DNA of 64,000 nucleotides from Miscanthus floridulus. Its lineage: Eukaryota; Streptophyta; Magnoliopsida; Poales; Poaceae. Location: assembly GCF_019320115.1 (NCBI RefSeq), contig NC_089583.1, positions 81,299,928 through 81,363,927 on the forward strand. The letters run 5' to 3'. The notes under the pieces were generated by a model. That model was not told the origin of the DNA. It saw only the letters and a list, made by a program, of their open reading frames with translations, and ran no database searches. A program made the position numbers and the translations under genes. Shown in pieces: positions 48,756 to 59,383 of this stretch (positions are counted from its first letter, which is position 1; every line of letters begins with the position of its first letter).

Positions 48756-48893
48756 GGCCTCGTTTGAATGCACGTGTATCCACCTCAATCTACATATGTT
48801 GGAGTGGAATGAAATGTAATTTAGTTTAATTCCACTCCAATCCACTTCAACACATGTGGATTAAGACGAATACATGTGCATCCAAACAAGACC
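48756..48893. mobile_element. PIF/Tourist-like MITE, 138 bp
   Basis: The ends GGCCTCGTTTGAATGCACGT and GTGCATCCAAACAAGACC form an inverted repeat. TCA flanks both sides (48753-48755 and 48894-48896). Same family as the 103-bp element at 45800, which looks like an internal deletion derivative. Confidence 0.82.
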
Positions 48894-49282
48894 TCAGACT
48901 AGGTCAATCTGGAATTGAAATAGTAGGACCTCTAGATCGGTCCATGGCACTTTGCTCCCTTCATCTGTTAATCACGAACTGTGGACACTGTCAAGAACAT
49001 GCGCGTCCTGCCCCACAAAATGCAGGCATTTTTTTGAACATAAAAATGCTGACATTTGACTGATGCATGCATAGCAATAGCATTCAAATGAAAAATGTGC
49101 GGTGGCATTGTCACTGAAGAGCAAAGACAATTCACAGAACATGTCACACACATGCTATCCTCAATACTCCTAGTACTATAGTTCTGAAACCTGTTTCAGA
49201 CATCTATTGCTGCAAATCTGCAGTCTTGCTCTCCCTACCAAGAAGAATCATCATATGCAATGGATAACTAACCTCCATCGAT

Positions 49283-50422
49283 TCAACATTTGTCGATCGA
49301 CACGCCTGACTTGCATTCAAATCCTGCATTCTGCAGAGTAAGAGCAGGGTCCTCTTGCGCGAAAAAGCACCTGCAACCTTTCTCTGATACAGGGGAGCCG
49401 CAGACGTAGCAGAAGCTAGTGCCACACCTGCACATCTCAAAAGCAGTCATCAGACGGATGTTAGGCAGTTGTCGCGATCGATCTCCACTCCACAAAGGTA
49501 GTAAATGCTGATCAGTTTCTTCAAAGGTTCAATCATCGGTCAAGTCAACATCACTGAAGGCCAGCCAACTGAAGAGTTTCAGATGCCTGCACAGTTCGTA
49601 CCTGAATGCCTCCTAGTATTACCGATTTCGTAGATTGAATACTTTGCAGTAAAATTCGACTCGTATTTTGATGATCCCCAAGAAAGAAAGACTGACAGGT
49701 GGAAGACAGATTGAAGAGAAGAATGCGCAGTACGTACGTAAATCGGATAATTACCTGCACAGCATGCGCCTGCACCCGTCGATCTTGTCGATCATGGCGC
49801 GGCAGCTCGGGCAGCGCGTCCACTTGTTCCCGACGGCGAGCCCGGCCAGCACGCACCCTTCTCGGCCGTCGCCGCCACCGCCTCCGTGGCGCTCGTCCCA
49901 CGGCTCCTCGCACTGCAGGCAGAACGCGCGGGAGCACGTGGGGCACTCCACCTCGGACACCACGCCGTCAGCGGCCTCCAGTGCTACCAGCTCGCCGCAG
50001 TCCCTGTAGGGGCACCGCGCGCGGGCGGGCCCCACGGCGCGCTCGCAGAGCGCGACGCACCACGCGTCGAAGACGTCGATGTCCACCAGCTTTTTGCACG
50101 CCTCGGGGTGCATGACGCCGTCGCGGCACTCGGGCGCCGGGCAGGGCACGGGCACCGCGCCGTCCGCGACGCGGCCCTCGATGTACCGGACGACGCACTC
50201 GATGCAGAAGTCGTGCGCGCAGCGCGCGCCGGCGCGGAACCGATCGAGCACCAGCCGCCTCTCCGTGCAGATGCCGCAGCAGAACCAGCCGATCTCGTCA
50301 TCGGTCAGCGGCGCCACACGCGCGCGCGATGACGACGGGCCCGGCACGGAGCTGCGGATGAGCTCCTGCAGGTACGTGTCGTCGGAGGCGGCGCACGCGG
50401 GCGCGGCCGCTGCGTTCGCCAT
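49283..50422 (-). CDS. RING-IBR-RING (RBR) E3 ubiquitin ligase
   Basis: Predicted E3 ligase that takes ubiquitin from an E2 onto its own RING2 cysteine before passing it to a substrate (family mechanism). Exons on the - strand are 50422-49755 and 49427-49283. The intron 49428-49754 (donor GTAATT, acceptor TGCAG) splits an Arg codon inside RING2. The protein has 270 residues. RING1 uses C49, C52, C68, H70, C73, C76, C94 and C99. IBR spans about 137-190 with C137, C142, C160, C163, C168 and C171. RING2 shows C204, C207, then the expected catalytic C217 in DGCRRM, and C222, C224, C229 and C232. I chose MANAAAA at 50422 because the upstream in-frame ATG at 50533 gives a low-complexity extension. 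No transmembrane helix is seen, unlike RSL1/RFA-type RBRs. It looks intact. A damaged paralogue lies 5.5 kb to the right on the same strand. Confidence 0.9.
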
Positions 50423-50624
50423 GGGATGGGGGTGCGTGGAGCCGTGGGGGGTGAGGAGGGGGAATGCGAGGTAGATCGCCGAAAAGGTAGTGGACTCCTT
50501 TGTGCAAGTCGTCGACAGTTGTTTCTTCGTCAATTTTTTTTTCTTTCCTTAGACACGAAGGAAATGGACTGCAATGGGCTTACGGGCCATTTGTTTAGTT
50601 GATTGTGATGCCTATATTTCTAAC
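50423..50624. promoter_or_regulatory. Probable promoter and 5' UTR region of the RBR gene
   Basis: Sequence upstream of the RBR start codon. I see no clear TATA box on the - strand, and assign the role by position only. Confidence 0.3.
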
Positions 50625-52062
50625 CTTGGCCATCTTGTCGCATTGCATATCGTTGTGCTTTTTAAAGTCCCTGTATGATCATCTTTACCAAAGATGCATA
50701 TATTTCCACAAATCCTATACTTCATGTGCCTGAAATCGATCACGATTTCAGGCTACCTGCTCCCACGCGCCTTCCTCCCTGCGCGTCTTCCTCCTTTCTA
50801 CGCGTGTCTTCCATCTCTCCGGTGTGACGTGGATAGGCCGCGGCGGTCGACTTTCAGAGATCTTCAGCGACCTTAGAAAAAGGAGCTACCCGGGGAAGGC
50901 GGGCCGGCCAGGCAGTGGGGACGACAGGAGGATGACATTAGGGTTCTGGCGGCGACGGAGGCGGCCGGGCCAGGTCGGAGCGGGGGCGATGATGGCCAAG
51001 GTGGTGGTGGGAGGAGAAGAAGGAGGCCACCGCGGGCGCGGTAGGGTCCGCGGTAGTGGAGCTCCGGCGAGACGCTACCGCATCGCGGCGGGGCGGTGGG
51101 CGGCGGCGGTTCGTCAGGAGATCAGTTCGCGGAAGAAGAAGACGCATGCTCCGTTGGATTAGAAAAGAACGGTCAACATTCATGGCCGGAAGGATATCTT
51201 AATTTGGAGTATAGCAAATCCCATATATCTTTGTGACATTCTAGATATATTTTGCAACACTCTAGTATAGCTGTCTTCTTAAATACACAAATCCTTTTAG
51301 CATTCTAGACTTTTGACTCATAATTTATGTTGTTAGTTAAAAAATGATTTTTTTGGAAGAAGAGCATATTGCATATTATACTTGTTTTTTTTGCATGTTT
51401 TTTTTGTTCCCTTGGGTTGGGGGGAGGAGGCATGCCAATGAAGTGAATGTAAGCGCTCCATGTTTTTTAGAGTAGAGAGCCATCTTCTCTTATTGCATAT
51501 CATTGTGCCGTTGTGGGTTGCATATCTTCTAGAATCCTTGTATCATCGTCTTTATGAAGATGTATATCTTTCTTATACGTAATATCTTTGTGACGGTCTA
51601 GGACATGACAATATAGTATAGCTGTTGTCTTAGTGTTTTTTGGCATTCTAGACTTTTGCCTCATAATCTGTCATTTCTAGTTCAAATTGATTTTTTGGAA
51701 GAACATAATGCATGCTATACTCGTTTTCCCCATGTTTTTATATTCCCCTTAGGTCTCGGTGAGAAGGCACACCCATGAATTGTGAACATAAGCGCTCCAC
51801 ACTTTTTAGAGTAGAGATGGCCATCTTCTTTTACAGCATATCATTGTGCCGCTCTAGGTTGCATTTCTTTTAAAATCCTTGTATGATCGTCTTTATGAAG
51901 ATGTATATCTTTCTGATACATAATATCTTTCGGACTTGGCACCCTACTATAGTTGTCTTCTTACTTAGATACGTGTATCTTTTTGGTACTCTAGACTTTT
52001 GAACAATGATTTGGTGTTTTTAGTTAAAAATAAATTTTTAAAGAAAACATATTTCCCATCTC
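50625..52062. repeat. About 340-bp tandem repeat, interrupted by an insertion
   Basis: Repeated blocks include CATATCATTGTGCCG, CTTGTATSATCGTCTTTATGAAGATG and CTAGACTTTTG. The last occurs near 51308, 51652 and 51986, giving spacings of about 344 and 334 bp. The first unit starts near 50630 and appears split by a GC-rich insert at about 50706-51195, after which repeat sequence resumes. That insert begins near a perfect hairpin (50729-50752). No protein is supported here. Confidence 0.75.
50729..50752. other. Perfect hairpin CCTGAAATCG-ATCA-CGATTTCAGG
   Basis: Ten-base arms with a four-base loop at the left edge of the GC-rich insert in the 340-bp repeat. It could be a transposon terminus. The following bases are CTAC, not the CTRR ending of a Helitron. 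Confidence 0.55.
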
Positions 52063-52258
52063 CCTACACTCCTGATCTTGACCCAAATCCAGTGGCTTGG
52101 GAAGGCCCAACTAGCAATGGCCATTGGCTCGAGGTGTGGGTTAGGTGTGGGTGGGGGGGGGTAGGGGTGGGTAGGCGAGCGACATGTGAAGAAGATAAGG
52201 CACACTCAAAATAAAAAAGGGAAAAAAAGTAATTAAAGGGAGGACGAGAGTTATGGCA
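52063..52258. other. Spacer
   Basis: Includes a G-rich segment (GTGGGGGGGGGTAGGGGTGGG near 52150) and an A/G-rich stretch. No gene recognised. Confidence 0.45.
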
Positions 52259-52267
52259 TGTTGATAA

Positions 52268-52462
52268 GGATGTAAATGGTATAGATATTTCTCGAGCAAT
52301 AGAAGGGCTTCAATATCCGTATGGAACATACCATATTTGAATCTCGATATCCATGCATATCTTATCCGAACTATTCGTAACCGAATTCGAATATGAGGAA
52401 TAATGTAGCTATACATATTCGTATCTATAGGTATCCATATCTGACCCATTTACACCCCTACC
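52268..52462. mobile_element. hAT-like non-autonomous element, 195 bp
   Basis: The ends GGATGTAAATGG and CCATTTACACCCC form inverted repeats, with a short length difference at the left tip. TGTTGATAA flanks both sides (52259-52267 and 52463-52471), an 8- to 9-bp target duplication as for hAT elements. The interior is rich in ATATCC/GGATAT motifs. Confidence 0.78.
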
Positions 52463-52471
52463 TGTTGATAA

Positions 52472-52859
52472 CGGTTGCTAACAGTAAAAAAAAACTTGCA
52501 TCAACATCCCACCCCTCTGACTGCCTCCAACCAAACAAAAAACTAGAATGGACCTATTCCCTCAACCAAACATAGAATGGGACAATTCAATCCCAAAATT
52601 AGGGACAGGTCCATCCCATTCCACAATGTCCTAGCCAAACATTGCTTAATGGACAATAGCATAAAGATCTAAAATATGGTTTACATTTTTTACATATGAA
52701 GAGTATACACCTTACTATCAAGATGAGTGCAAATTTTGATCAAAGTAATTCTAACAAGGTGCTAGACCATTTGAAGGATTTCCAGCAAGGCTTCTAGTAA
52801 TTCTGCTTAGTTTGGGTTTTTATTTTCGACAATCTAGCAAATTGTTCGATACATGACTT
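52472..52859. other. Spacer
   Basis: Poly(A) run near 52485 and transposon-like CCAACCAAACA / AGAATGGGACA motifs. No gene recognised. Confidence 0.4.
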
Positions 52860-54560
52860 GCTTGTAGCTCCTTTGCACGTAGGGACTGATGAATACATTG
52901 AGGCTCCTAGTTTAGGTTTTGATGATTGGTGAACACAAGGATATGTTGCTAACTTTGTTTTGAAGGGTTATTGACAAAGAGTTAGTCATGTTGAGGCTAC
53001 TTGCTTTTCTTGGTCCTTGATGATTGGATTTAGCGTATAGTGCAAGGATATTCGTGAAGGCTAAGGGCCCAATACTCTTTAAGTGTAGATTTGGTGTTGG
53101 CGACACTTAGAATTCTACACTACTATCCCAACACCAGATCAACACCCCTGGAACATATAGAGTTTAAGTCAAGTATTTCAAACAAGTTGGATGAAATAGG
53201 ATTTCAAATGGATCCAAGTTTGAAGGTTGTAGTGCACTGGATGAGTTGATCAAGACCATCATATTGTATGGTGGCATTACGTTTTACTATGTGTTAGGCA
53301 ATGTTGCTTGCTAGATGATATGGTGAAGGGTCCTGTGTGGACCGGCGAATGATCCAGTGTCTTTGTGTTGTGAAGAGTTCATCTTGGGTGTGCTTGTTAG
53401 AGTGCATAGTATGATTCGAGGGCACCTTAGTGGGCTCTACGTATATGTGGTGGTATTATGCAACAACTATTTCAAGTTGGACGTGCTTACTAATGTGCAT
53501 TGTACGATTCGATGCGTAGCTTAGTGGCTGCAACGTATCATCCAATGATGAATATTAGGTAATCTCCACCAGTGGCCACTGGAAAGACAAGAAAAGCAAG
53601 GTCAGCAAATGATCCGGTGCCCCTCAATGGGCCACGACGAATCATCCGGTGTTGACTTTCTCAGCAAACTTTTCCAATGTCTAGGATCTCACCCATGTCA
53701 TGTATATATGTGTTCTCTGGATCATTTGGAGCTCCCTTGAATCCCCTGAAGATTTACACATGGAGAGGCTTTGAGAAGGGGTTGAGGGCACTTCAAGTCA
53801 ATGAGATTGCTAAGGAATGATCATAGTGTACATCCTTTTGCTCTTAGCTTGCAGGTTGACGAATTGAAGATCAAAACTTGTTACTCTTGGAGTTTGCTAG
53901 CTCCTAAACATCACGTTGGAGGACTAGGTGACTTTCCTGGAGGAGTTGATTATTAGAAGGCTCCTAGAGGTGTGCTTGATTTGAGACTCGCTAATCTAAA
54001 GTGGAGAATGGGTGGATCTTTAGCGTTTGTGACTAGAGGGAGTTCAACCCTTAGTGGGTGCTCCAACATGGACTAGGGGTCAGCAACAATTGCTCAACAC
54101 CATGAACAAAATACGGTTGCCACTTGTCCAACTCTTTCTGTCCACGAGCATTACTTTCATTGCTTATCTTTTTGTGTGTTTGAGATATTGTGTGGATCTT
54201 ATGCTAGATTTTATTTTGCTTATTGTGATGCCCTGGCTAGGTTAGTTTCTTACAACATCTTATGAACTATTGCTAGTGTGTTCTTGCTAAGGACATGGCT
54301 TAGCTTGGTAACCCTAAGGACTTGTTTTCTCTTTTGTAGCTGTGTCAAAGCTAGTTCTTGCCAAGGAATGAAATAAAAGTTAGTAGTTTAATGTTTTTTA
54401 ATGTTTAGAGACTCAATTTAACCCGTCTTAAGGCTGCTTGATCATTACAATTGGACTGTCGGACAGCTTGCCAGAGCATTTGGTAAGTGTTGGGATGAGC
54501 TATTTATACCACAACATCCCCTCAGCTCATAAAGGCTCAACTACCATGGTACAAGGATTA
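52860..54560 (+). mobile_element. Decayed LTR-like sequence (copia type suspected)
   Basis: A stretch without coding potential that shows the flavour of grass copia LTRs: TAGGTTTTGATGATTGGTGA near 52912, repeated GATCCGGTG and CAATGATGAAT blocks, CTAGAGGGAGTTCAACCC near 54033, and an internal imperfect repeat around 53398 and 53486 (GTGCTTG/CTTACT..GTGCATAGTATGATTCG). I did not find matching second ends or a target duplication, so the boundaries are loose. Confidence 0.35.
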
Positions 54561-54960
54561 TATTACATTATGCTTTTCTTCCACATCTCCAACCCCTTGA
54601 GCTAACCCTTGAGAGATTAGTAAGTGTTTTTGTGGGGAGCTAAGTTTCAAGAGTGTGAGCAATATTCCAATTGACGTCCTTCAGTCCTTGAGCCTCCAGT
54701 TCATATTTTGGAGCTTTAGGCTCCTATATGGTTAGGTTTTACCCATTAAATCACCTCTTTGTGTGGTGTGCTCTGGAAAGTTTGTATCACTCCGTATATT
54801 TTAGTACATACCCCGAGCTCGATCTTTGTGGTAGTTTTCAACAGGATAAGTTTCTTTCCTGTCAGTGTAATATTGGCCCTGATATAATAGAGAAAGTGGG
54901 TGAGCGGTTATGATGATGCTGCCACCTTGCACAACACCTATAGCGCTCCCTTGTTGCTTT
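54561..54960. other. Spacer
   Basis: Short open frame at 54728-54913 without a known domain. No other feature. Confidence 0.4.
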
Positions 54961-54969
54961 TAATTTAAA

Positions 54970-55390
54970 GGAAAAAGTCCAATAGACTCCTCCCTTAGAG
55001 AACATTGTCTGGATAAACCCTTAAACCAATTTTGTGTTGAATTTACTCCTCCAAATCTTTTAGTTGGTCCATTCTATCCCACTATAAAATTGTTTTTTTT
55101 GTTTCTCCAAATATAAGTTGAGTTTTTAAGTTCAATTTTGCAGGGCTATAAAGAACTTCATAAATTGTGTTATACATTATGAATTTTTATACCCCAGGCA
55201 TCTAAAAATAAATTAACACTACAAAAACAATAATGAAAATTTCATAATATATTTTTCTAACATAATTTAGGACATTTTTCGGACCACTGTATAAAATTTG
55301 AACTTTAAACTCAACTTGCACATGGAGAAATAAAGAAGACAAACCTTATTAATGGATAGATTAGACCAGCCGAAAGACTGGACTTTTTCC
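54970..55390. mobile_element. Mutator-like MITE, 421 bp
   Basis: The ends GGAAAAAGTCCA and TGGACTTTTTCC are perfect 12-bp inverted repeats. Flanks TAATTTAAA (54961-54969) and TATTTTAAA (55391-55399) agree at 8 of 9 bases, the 9-bp duplication expected for Mutator-like elements. The interior is AT-rich with no ORF. Confidence 0.85.
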
Positions 55391-55399
55391 TATTTTAAA

Positions 55400-55602
55400 T
55401 CACTCTACATGCACAACCATATATAGCATCCGTGACCCCTGTTTTGAATTTCTGAAATGCGGTATATGTTTATCAAATAAAAAAAAGAAGCAGTATATGG
55501 TATCTAATATCAGGAGGTAGAATAAAAATACGAATAAAACATATAGGGAAAACTAATAAGAGGTATAAATATCCGATACGAACCCCTGTTTTAACTTTAA
55601 AC
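55400..55602. other. Spacer left of the duplicated segment
   Basis: AT-rich, no feature recognised. The segment shared with 62927-64000 starts at 55603. Confidence 0.5.
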
Positions 55603-56676
55603 CCAGCAAAGTACCACTGTCAAAATGTAAATACTGTCGCATGAGCCACTGTTCTCATGGGCACATCACCTGACACATCAACCAAGTCGCCTTCCAAGCA
55701 CTCACGCACGATGAGGCAAGGCAGAAAACACACAGATAACAGTACCAAATGAACTGCAAAAGATGCTGAAATTAAACAACCAGATACTCAGGCTTGCTAG
55801 CTACCTAGCTAGTCCGGCAAGCCCACAGCATGACATGGACGAACGAAGCAACTTTAAAGTTCAACAACGACGACGAAGCCGCCACAAATCCGTCAGACTT
55901 CTGGTGCACGCGTCGGCTGCCCTTCCATCTCTTTGGCTCCGGCGACTCGATGTAGGCCGGCGCAGCTCTAGTTGAGGTTTAGGTTTGTCTGATCTCCGCC
56001 GGGCTGGGGGCGGGGGACGCGGAGACGATAGACGTTGTGGCGGCACTGGCACAGCTCGGCTCCTTCGTCCAGCCCCGGTTGCATCGGGCGCTCGCATGAG
56101 TAACAGAAGAGACATCCGCACCTGCATGCCAACGGCGTCAGAAACAGCGTGCAAGACGTTTAAGATTAGCATTACCATTGTGCCAAGTACAAAAACTGGT
56201 ACATCATATGAACAGGTCTGTCATAGGCATAAATATTAATATACTGTAGAAGATAGTATGGCTTGTCATGAATAAAGTGATCTTTTTCCCCCTGAAATCC
56301 ATATGGTAAAATTTCAGAAGCCGCCCTACTAGATAGGAAGGACTTGACCAAATTCTTAATCCAAAACAAAGCTGTACGTGATATGGAGTAGTAAAGGAGA
56401 GCTGAATAATAAACACAAGAAGATGAAACAGCAAATAGAACATGATAAGTTATCATTCTGAGCTGTTTCCAGTGCAAATACTGCAAATTTTGTGTTAAAT
56501 TCTAGGCACAATCTTTACTTTTTTATGAACACAAAATGACAATTATATTTTTGCATGCATGTACCTAAAAATATCCTACTATCTGTTAAACATATGCAAA
56601 ATCAACTTTGCTAGCGGGTTGATAGTTTCAAACAATTAACCAAATTCTTTTATTTTTGAAATGACAATTAACCAAA
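55603..56676. repeat. Segment duplicated at 62927-64000 (left copy)
   Basis: It matches the right copy at a constant offset of 7324 bp from 55603 through at least 56360, then continues after a small insertion in the right copy near 63683. It contains the last RBR exon, downstream sequence and part of the intron. Confidence 0.93.
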
Positions 56677-58806
56677 TTCGCTCTAAGCATCATGTGCATG
56701 CCGCGGCATGACACGCAGTGTACTTAAACTTCCTACATTAATTCTAATTAGTGCTCTCTTGCGTGTCTGTTAAAAAATTAGACAAATGTTGCACTACTAC
56801 CATTGTACCATTTACAGGAAGCTATAAGCTACAAGAATCAAAACATCCTAACGTTGAAACATGTATGAGAAGCTATACAAATCCAAAACAACAAATATAA
56901 TACTGAAATTGGATAAGATATTGATCCGAAAATGCGCTGCTAGTATTAAGCACCGGTGGTCAGGTGACATGATGTGATAATCCACATGGTAGAACTACAG
57001 AAACCTCTCTACTATCTTGTAATAACAGAGGCACAAATATACTACTAGTAAGACTGCTCCATTGAAACCTATAGGCCTTGTTTGACTGCCATATAATCCA
57101 CTCTAATTCGTATGTATCGGACAGAATGGGGTGGCTCCGTTGCTGGTGTCGGTAATCGTGGGATCACCGTGACCAACTAAGGTTGTAGCAAACTCTGCTT
57201 CAACTTAATGAAAAACGTGCCAAGGTATGGTCACGAAAAAGAATGTGGTGGCTCCAATAATTCATCCCAATAAATGGATTGTGACGGGTTAAATTGCAAC
57301 AAAACAAGCCTATATCATAAAACTTCAGAAACCGCTATAGTATCTAAAAGGAAAGCTAGCTGTTCGTGATGGAGTAGAGGAGATCCGAGTGAGGATTAAA
57401 CACAAGAAGAAACTGAGACAGGAAATAAAACGCGAGAAGTGTCCAATATATATACCTGCAGTGCATAGTATCGCACCCCATGATCTTCTCGACCACAATC
57501 TTACAACTGGGGCGCTGGGCGGCAAGCTCCTTGACGAGCGCTGCCCCTTTCCCCTCGTCACAGTCGTGGTGGTCATCATCACGGCCATCGATGACCCAGC
57601 CCAAGCCGCACGTCGTGCACATGGGGTGGTTGCACGCCGGGCACGACGCCTTGCACGGTGCCTTATTGGCGCCGAAGGTCCTCTCAAGCATGAGCCCGCA
57701 CCTGGGGTTCGGGCAGTAGACGCGCTGGTCCTGCGGGATGGCCTTCTCGGTGAGCCGGTCACCCCAGCTGCAGAAGGCGGAGAAGTCGATGGACTTCTTG
57801 CAGTGCTCCGGGTTCAGGACGCCGCCGTTGTTGCCCTCTCCGGCAGCTTCCTTGCACGCCGGGTCGGGGCACAGGATGGACACGCCGCCGTCGCGGATCC
57901 TGCCCTCGATGTACGTGGCCATGCACTGCATGCCGTGGAAGAGGTCCAGGATGGGGAGCGTCTCCAGGCAGATGCCGCAGTCGAACTTGGCGACCTCGTC
58001 GTCCGCGAGAGGGGGCACCCTGCTCTGCCTCTTCGTCGACGGGCCAGGTTCGTCTGGGTCCAGCTCGGACGGGTGGAGACCCCATATCTTGCAGTAGTCT
58101 TCCAGGGTCAGCTCGCGTCCGTCTTCGCCGGCAGAGGGACGGTTCTGGCCGCAGTGTTCCTCCTTTGGTTGTGCCTCGGACCTGCCGGGAAGTCGCAGCG
58201 GGGAAGACATCTCCTGGATTTCTGGCTCCTCCATCTGCTCCAGCCTTTGAGCGTCACGGGCGATGGACTTGTACCACTCATTGCCGTCCTCTTCCTCCGT
58301 ACTACCGGCGAAGATAGTTGACTTGACAGGAGTACTCGGCCTCGCCGTCGCTGATGCTCCGGTCCTTGTCTGGGCAGCAAGCTGGTTGTTGGCGTTAACA
58401 TGGGCGCCAACGTTGAAAATGTTGGTGTTGGCATGAATGGTGCGGAGGAGTGCCGCCGTTTCGGGTGCGACTGTGGCCATGAGGAAGTCTAGCCAAGGAT
58501 TGACGACCTGTGCCACGTCCACATCCAGGGGAGCATCCAAATCCTCCCCTGCTGAACCCAGTAGTCATCCTCGTCTACCTCGTCCCAGAAGATCATTGCG
58601 TTGTTCTGTGTGCCTATCTCCACTGTATCCGCCGAGGTAGAAGCAGCATCGCGGACGGCGGCTTCTTGCTTGGATCCATCCACGAACTTCGGTGTGCGGA
58701 GCCCGCCGACGACCGCCTCCACTACATCCGGGGCCATAGCATCACGGATGACGGCTTCCTCCTTTGACTGGTGGTCCATGGGGGGATTGGAGTTTTCTTT
58801 CTCCAT
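55968..58806 (-). pseudogene. RBR E3 ligase paralogue with damaged RINGs (possible pseudogene)
   Basis: Exons on the - strand are 58806-57456 and 56121-55968, with the intron (56122-57455, donor GTATAT, acceptor TGCAG) at the same place inside RING2 as in the intact RBR gene. RING1 starts CGICLE (C188, C191 of the local frame) but goes straight from MQC to MATYIEGR at about 57922, so the H-x-F-C-x-x-C ligands are missing. RING2 reads QRPSCK where RCPSC is expected. The IBR region and the predicted catalytic MGC, with CRCGCLFCYSC after it, remain. The N-terminal part (58806-58549, MEKENSNPP) is in another frame. A one-base loss in the CCCC run at 58546-58549 would explain this, or an assembly error. 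With that base, the length would be about 501 residues. A clear intron-like acceptor (TTATTATGCAG) precedes the start, so an upstream exon is likely. Confidence 0.75.
57074..57310. mobile_element. MITE-like insertion in the RBR paralogue intron
   Basis: The ends GGCCTTGTTTGACTGCC and AACAAAACAAGCC form an inverted repeat and resemble the GGCCTTGTTT ends of the Tourist-like elements at 45800 and 48756. A clean target duplication is not visible. It lies within the 1334-bp intron. Confidence 0.5.
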
Positions 58807-59044
58807 CGCAAACTGCATAATAACGACACAGAAAATGGGAATGTAAGATTCACTTGACAGCCTACCAGTGTGCAACACAGACATTCCAAATAGCGCAACT
58901 TAGACATATCAAATGTGATTGTCAATCTGAGAAATTAACACTAAAAGCACCAAAAAAAGAGAATACAACATATATATAGAACATTATAGTAGTATAACTG
59001 TATAATAAGGACCTGTGTTGCCCACGCAGCATCTCTAGGAGACT
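58807..59044. other. Region upstream of the RBR paralogue
   Basis: Contains the probable intron acceptor at 58816 and, further right, AT-rich sequence. An upstream exon may be hidden here, but I could not place it. Confidence 0.35.
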
Positions 59045-59058
59045 CTCTCCATGACTCT

Positions 59059-59369
59059 CTTTTTTTCGAATTACACGAGTACACTCACACACACGCACAC
59101 ACACTCACCTCTATGAATACACGCACGTAAACCCTACCCCTATGAATACCTCTGAAAGACTGTGCTGATACATCTTAAGATTGACGAAGTCACCATAGAC
59201 GCCTCGCTGTCGCCGGGAACGTCGCCCGCCACTGAAAGCACAAGGCCGTTAAATTCTGGAATAAATCCAAGAAAATACGAGCACCCATGTCAAGTCGAGG
59301 ACTTGAATCCGGACGGGTAGGTTCCACCACAAGTAACCCAACCAACTGAGCTAGGATCAGTTCGCGACA
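59059..59369 (-). mobile_element. tRNA-derived SINE, 311 bp
   Basis: On the - strand it starts with a tRNA-like head: box A TAGCTCAGTTGG (59342-59353) and box B GGATTCAAGTCC (59299-59310), the internal RNA polymerase III promoter. The body ends in a CA/TG-rich part and a short A tail (TTCGAAAAAAAG). Perfect 14-bp target duplications CTCTCCATGACTCT lie at 59045-59058 and 59370-59383. The head does not fold as a clean tRNA gene, so this is a retroposon rather than a tRNA. The perfect duplication suggests a fairly recent insertion. Confidence 0.9.
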
Positions 59370-59383
59370 CTCTCCATGACTCT

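Noticed and set aside
49668..50474. Several + strand frames opposite the intact RBR gene
   Set aside because: Arginine- and alanine-rich composition artefacts of a GC-rich exon; the - strand is clearly coding.
50729..50760. Helitron 3' end
   Set aside because: A hairpin is present, but the required CTRR terminus and insertion between A and T are not seen.
57389..58321. 310-codon open frame on the + strand opposite the RBR paralogue
   Set aside because: It is the GC-rich complement of the RBR coding strand. It has no domain, and the opposite strand shows clear zinc-ligand motifs and matching splice sites.
59299..59353. tRNA gene suggested by box A and box B
   Set aside because: The boxes sit in the head of a SINE with target duplications and an A tail, and the head does not give a clean cloverleaf.
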